Below, one piece after another: positions 4,484 through 8,081 of a stretch of 8,081 nucleotides of DNA (positions within the stretch are counted from its first letter, which is position 1; every line of letters starts with the position of its first letter). The position numbers and the translations under genes are program-made. The notes beneath the pieces are model-generated. The model did not search any database, had not been told where the DNA came from, and was given only the letters and a program-made list of their open reading frames with translations. The DNA comes from Planctomycetaceae bacterium (GTDB lineage Bacteria; Planctomycetota; Planctomycetia; Pirellulales; Thermoguttaceae): positions 1 to 8,081 of the forward strand of contig JAITQV010000271.1 of the NCBI GenBank assembly GCA_031288765.1, given 5' to 3'.

Positions 4484-7360
4484 ATGTTCCAAAAAATTCT
4501 TTTACAAAACTATATTGAGAATAACGCTGATAAGATTCATTCGGCGTATAAGCGTTTTATTGCTTTTTTTCACGATGCGCAAAAACAGGCGTATTTGCGT
4601 AGTTGTAAGGAAGAACAATTTCAAGAAGGTTTCCTGCGGGAACTTTTTGTCAATGTTCTCGGTTACAAAATGTTCCCGGAACAAAATTACAATCTCATCA
4701 CCGAAGAAAAAAATCAAACCGACGCGGGTAAAGCCGACGGCGCTATCATCATCAATAAGGACATTCGCGCCGTCATCGAACTTAAAGATACAAGAACAAA
4801 TGATCTAAGACGAATTGAACAACAAGCGTTCGGCTACAAATACCAACACGAAAACACAACCTACGTCATAACGTCTAATTTTGAAAGGTTGCGTTTCTAT
4901 ATTGACAACGCCGTTAAATATTTCGAGTGGAATCTTTTTACGCTTACCGAAGAGCAATTTGCCGAACTTTGGATTTGTCTAGCGTACGAAAATATTGTTG
5001 ACGACTTGCCGAAAAAATTAAAAGCCGAAACAATAAGCCGCGAAGATGAAATCACAAAAGAATTTTATAACGTTTACAAACAATTCAAAAACGCCGTCTT
5101 TGCCGATTTAATTGAGAAGAATCCCGAACATGACAAGTTGACATTATTTTCGTGTTCGCAAAAATTACTTGATCGTTTGGTGTTTATTTTGTTCTCGGAG
5201 GATTGCGGATTGTTGCCGCCGAACACGGTGAAAAAAATTATCAGCGAATGGAAAAATCTTGATGATGCGGATGAATATCGTCCGCTTTACACGCATTTAC
5301 GAAAATATTTTTCGTATCTTGACAGCGGCGGCAAGGGCAAAAATCAAAACATTTTCGGTTACAACGGCGGTCTGTTTCAACCGGATAAACTCCTTGACAA
5401 CTTAAAAATATCCGATTCGATATTTGTTGAATATCTCAACAAATTGAGTGATTATGATTATCGTAGCGAGATCAATGTTGATATTCTTGGACATATTTTT
5501 GAAAACTCACTTGCGGAAATTGAGAAGTTAAAATATAAGTTGTCCGGGATTGAAGGCTATGAATTGCGGGAGACGAGCAAGCGAAAAAAAGACGGTATTT
5601 TTTATACGCCGCGTTATATTACTTCATTTATAATTTCGAGTACGCTTGGCAAGTTGTGTGCGGATAAAAAGTCGGCGCTTGGTTTGGACAACGAGGAATT
5701 ATTTGTTCAAATAGAACCGGCAAGTAAAGCAAATAATAAATCAAACGGTAAGAAATCCAAAAAAATTATTTCTAATCCGTTAATTGAGGGATTGCTGGCG
5801 AAATTGGAACAATATCGCGAATGGTTGTTGTCGCTTTCAATTTGTGATCCTGCTTGCGGCAGCGGCGCATTTTTGAATGCGGCGTTGGATTTCCTGAAAG
5901 AAGAACATCTTTTTATTGACAAGTTGACGGCGCAAGTTCTTGGTCATTCGATAGTGTTTTCGGAATATGAAATATCGATTTTGGAAAATAATCTTTTTGG
6001 AGTTGACATCAACGAGGAAAGTGTTGAGATAACGAAGTTGGCATTATGGTTACGGACGGCGAAACCGAATCGCAAGTTGAATTTTCTTGATGCGAATATC
6101 AAATGCGGCAACTCGTTAATTTCCGATCCGCAAATTGATTCCGCCAAAGCCTTCGATTGGCGGAAAGAGTTCCCGCAAATTTTTGCCAAAGGCGGTTTTG
6201 ATGTTGTTGTCGGCAATCCGCCGTATGTTGATTCGGAAACGATGGTCAATGCCGGTTTGACGGCGCAACGCGAATATTTGTCTCAAACAATGCAATACAC
6301 GCGCGGCAATTGGGATTTGTACATTGCTTTTTTGGAACGTTCTTTTGGGTTACTGAAAAGCGGCGGGCTTATGTCTATGATAACTTCGGACAGATGGCTT
6401 CATAAACCTTACGGCGATGCGGTTAGGCGCGGAATGTTTCATAAATTTATTTTTTTGACGGATTGCGGCAGAGATGTTTTTTCGGATGCGGCTGTTTATA
6501 CGGTTATTGTTGGAATTGACACGAAGGATTCCGCCCAAATACAAACCGCCGGAATAAGAAACAATAAAATTATTGTTTTCGGAAATACCGATAAAACGGA
6601 AATTCCGTTGAATTATCAATTGGATTGGTTGTTATCGGATTCGATTGACTTTATCAAAAGAATCCGGCGGATTAAAAATACAATCGGCGATGTGAGCGGT
6701 ATTTCGTGCGAAAGTGCTTGTGCGGCTTCGGACTGTTACAAATTGAAACCGTTTATTGAGGACAGGGATTTTCGCAATGATAATGATCTCAAGTTAATAA
6801 ATACCGGTACAATTTCAAAATATGTTTCATTATGGGGATTGGCGGCTATGACTTACTTGAAGGATAAATACAAAAAACCGGTTGTTGATAAGTATCGATT
6901 TCTTGAACAATTTACCAATTCATACGGGCAAAAAAGTATTCGTCCGAAATTGATCATCAAGGGTTTAACCTTGTTGGATGTTTGTCTTGATGAGAAGGGC
7001 ATAATTATTCCGGGCAAGGCGACAACAATTATTCTTGATGACAAAAATGATGTTATGAAATTACGTGCGGTGATGGCATTGCTCAATTCAAAGTTTGCCG
7101 CTTACCACATCGGCAAAAAATATCGCGGCGCAACATATAATCGGGGAGTTGTATTTACGCCGGAGTTGATATTGAGTTTACCTTGTCCCGATACGTTTCC
7201 TAAGTATTTAGACGAACTGGCAAACTTATCTGTTAAAAGGGAAAAAATATCGCCGCAGTTTTTTGAAACTCAAATCAATGAAATTGATCGTGAAATTGAT
7301 CAATTGGTTTATAAATTGTACGGATTGAGTGAAGAGGAAATTAAAATTGTTGAATTTTAA
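4484..7360 (+). CDS. Type IIG restriction-modification enzyme (Eco57I-like)
   Basis: This 958-residue protein combines nuclease, DNA methyltransferase and target recognition in one chain. The N-terminal PD-(D/E)XK nuclease is marked by D85 and E99-L-K101 (ADGAIII...VIELKD). A helical connector follows, then methyltransferase motif X (GIFYTPRYIT, 371-380), motif I DPACGSG (455-461) for S-adenosylmethionine, an acidic GVDIN loop (506-510) and catalytic motif IV NPPY (578-581), typical of N6-adenine methylation. The region after about 650 is the likely target-recognition part, with CYKLKPFIEDRDF at its core. The C-terminus EIDREIDQLVYKLYGLSEEE is a hallmark of Type I/IIG proteins. The enzyme should modify one strand of an asymmetric site and cut at a distance; the site cannot be read from sequence. 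All core motifs look intact. ATG 4484 gives the full nuclease domain without a clear Shine-Dalgarno. No companion S or second methyltransferase gene is nearby. Horizontal acquisition is likely for the family but not proven here. Confidence 0.93.
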   Translation: MFQKILLQNYIENNADKIHSAYKRFIAFFHDAQKQAYLRSCKEEQFQEGFLRELFVNVLGYKMFPEQNYNLITEEKNQTDAGKADGAIIINKDIRAVIELKDTRTNDLRRIEQQAFGYKYQHENTTYVITSNFERLRFYIDNAVKYFEWNLFTLTEEQFAELWICLAYENIVDDLPKKLKAETISREDEITKEFYNVYKQFKNAVFADLIEKNPEHDKLTLFSCSQKLLDRLVFILFSEDCGLLPPNTVKKIISEWKNLDDADEYRPLYTHLRKYFSYLDSGGKGKNQNIFGYNGGLFQPDKLLDNLKISDSIFVEYLNKLSDYDYRSEINVDILGHIFENSLAEIEKLKYKLSGIEGYELRETSKRKKDGIFYTPRYITSFIISSTLGKLCADKKSALGLDNEELFVQIEPASKANNKSNGKKSKKIISNPLIEGLLAKLEQYREWLLSLSICDPACGSGAFLNAALDFLKEEHLFIDKLTAQVLGHSIVFSEYEISILENNLFGVDINEESVEITKLALWLRTAKPNRKLNFLDANIKCGNSLISDPQIDSAKAFDWRKEFPQIFAKGGFDVVVGNPPYVDSETMVNAGLTAQREYLSQTMQYTRGNWDLYIAFLERSFGLLKSGGLMSMITSDRWLHKPYGDAVRRGMFHKFIFLTDCGRDVFSDAAVYTVIVGIDTKDSAQIQTAGIRNNKIIVFGNTDKTEIPLNYQLDWLLSDSIDFIKRIRRIKNTIGDVSGISCESACAASDCYKLKPFIEDRDFRNDNDLKLINTGTISKYVSLWGLAAMTYLKDKYKKPVVDKYRFLEQFTNSYGQKSIRPKLIIKGLTLLDVCLDEKGIIIPGKATTIILDDKNDVMKLRAVMALLNSKFAAYHIGKKYRGATYNRGVVFTPELILSLPCPDTFPKYLDELANLSVKREKISPQFFETQINEIDREIDQLVYKLYGLSEEEIKIVEF

Positions 7361-7484
7361 ATATATCGTTATCAAAATAAATACACTTACCGGCGTCAAT
7401 AAATAAATTTTTAACCGTTCACAGTATTAACGATGGAGATTATCAATGACGGTAAAATTCCGATTGTTTCCTAGCCTGAAGGGT

Positions 7485-7531
7485 TATATTCATTACACCC
7501 GTAATACGAATTTTCAGGTGTAATGAATATA
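7485..7531. terminator. Terminator-like hairpin between convergent genes
   Basis: TATATTCATTACACC (7485-7499) and GGTGTAATGAATATA (7517-7531) form a perfect 15-bp stem with a 17-nt loop. It lies between the convergent restriction-modification and DUF1559 genes, 22 bp beyond the DUF1559 stop, so a bidirectional terminator or 3'-end stabiliser is likely. Neither side has a strong T-run, so it is not a canonical intrinsic terminator. An alternative stem CCTGAA (7475-7480) with TTCAGG (7513-7518) overlaps the right arm by two bases and would compete with it. Confidence 0.55.
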
Positions 7532-7553
7532 TCTGATTTCTTACGAGTTGAGT

Positions 7554-8081
7554 TTATGGTAATGTAACCTGATTTCCATCGTTGACTAGCGCCCAACGGG
7601 AATAGGGAAGTCTTGGAATTGTTACCGGAAACGCATGAACTGAGCCATCACCGAGAAGGAACAAACTAATTCCCGGATGATAACTGCCGAATGAGGAACT
7701 TTCCAGATTTTGTCCCGGATAAGGCATATCCGGTCGATTGGCGATGGGATTGACAATGGGATCGTTTGGATCACCTTCATTCGTTGTTACTGTATTACTC
7801 ATGGAATCAGTGATAGGAGCAGCACCATAATAATATCGGATTACAGGACGTCCCATCGCAGCTGTTTTCCAAAATCCTGCATTCAAAATAGAACAATCAC
7901 CAGTGGTATTTTTGTCAGCAAGAGTCGTACTTGTTGATAAACATTTTCCCAAATCATCAGGACGAATATGTTTTTCACCAACAATGATTTGGTTACTAAT
8001 TCCGTCCTGCCATCCTGCCATCATGTCACGCGGTAAACCGTTTCTGGTGTCGTGAAAATTGTGGACTCCGATTCCCAATTG
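7554..8081 (-). CDS. DUF1559 (SBP_bac_10-like) protein, partial, internally shortened
   Basis: The frame is open to the window edge; the gene starts beyond 8081 and ends at TAA 7556-7554. The visible sequence opens with QLGIGVHNFHDTRNGLP, the conserved segment that follows the pilin-like N-terminal helix in planctomycete DUF1559 proteins. It contains WQDGISNQIIVGEKHI and closes with FGSYHPGISLFLLGDGSVHAFPVT and LVNDGNQVTLP, the family's standard C-terminus. These proteins carry a type IV pilin-like signal and are thought to be exported or surface-associated; their function is not established. Oddity: only eight residues separate NGLP from DGISN, whereas family members normally have well over one hundred there, so the central section seems to be missing in frame near 8030. 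The TTG at 8078-8076 is an internal Leu codon, not a start. The gene is convergent with the restriction-modification gene and unrelated to it. Confidence 0.85.
   Translation of the reverse strand, partial: QLGIGVHNFHDTRNGLPRDMMAGWQDGISNQIIVGEKHIRPDDLGKCLSTSTTLADKNTTGDCSILNAGFWKTAAMGRPVIRYYYGAAPITDSMSNTVTTNEGDPNDPIVNPIANRPDMPYPGQNLESSSFGSYHPGISLFLLGDGSVHAFPVTIPRLPYSRWALVNDGNQVTLP

Noticed and set aside
5944..6249. Minus-strand 101-codon open frame within the restriction-modification gene
   Set aside because: It lies opposite the conserved motif I-IV region, and the plus-strand motifs explain the sequence.

Overview
The window most likely comes from a planctomycete. The best evidence is the minus-strand gene at the right edge: a DUF1559 (SBP_bac_10-type) protein with the phylum's typical LGIGVHNFHDT opening, a GEKH block and a LGDGSVHAFPVT C-terminal block. 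Such proteins occur in large paralogous families almost only in Planctomycetes. Base composition looks moderately AT-rich for that phylum and the starts mostly lack a Shine-Dalgarno sequence. A host- or sediment-associated lineage is possible but is only inference.

Layout, left to right. Positions 1-882 hold the 3' part of a family 2 glycosyltransferase. A 592-bp non-coding stretch follows, packed with repeats: a long imperfect palindrome, a small hairpin, a tandem array of 41-bp units, an 11-bp-periodic block resembling an OmpR/PhoB-family binding site, and one copy of a 17-nt motif. Next is a two-component system: an OmpR/PhoB-class response regulator (1475-2197) and a membrane histidine kinase with HAMP and PAS domains (2543-4372). 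They are separated by 345 bp that contain a probable MITE-like inverted-repeat element. The 17-nt motif recurs in inverted orientation just after the kinase. A single-chain Type IIG (Eco57I-like) restriction-modification enzyme follows (4484-7360). A convergent intergenic gap with a strong hairpin then leads to the DUF1559 gene (7554-8081, minus strand, 5' end outside the window).

Regulator and kinase should form one phosphorelay that senses an unidentified signal outside the cytoplasmic membrane; no target operon is visible here. The restriction-modification enzyme is self-contained (nuclease, methyltransferase and target recognition in one chain) and needs no partner gene. The glycosyltransferase and the DUF1559 gene have no evident link to the rest.

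I did not find a clearly new multi-gene system. The most interesting signals are a C9-A8 homopolymer tract in the regulator's linker, where slippage either way would cut off the DNA-binding domain; a DUF1559 protein apparently missing its central section in frame; the 41-bp palindrome-bearing tandem array; and repeats placed inside and on both sides of the two-component locus.
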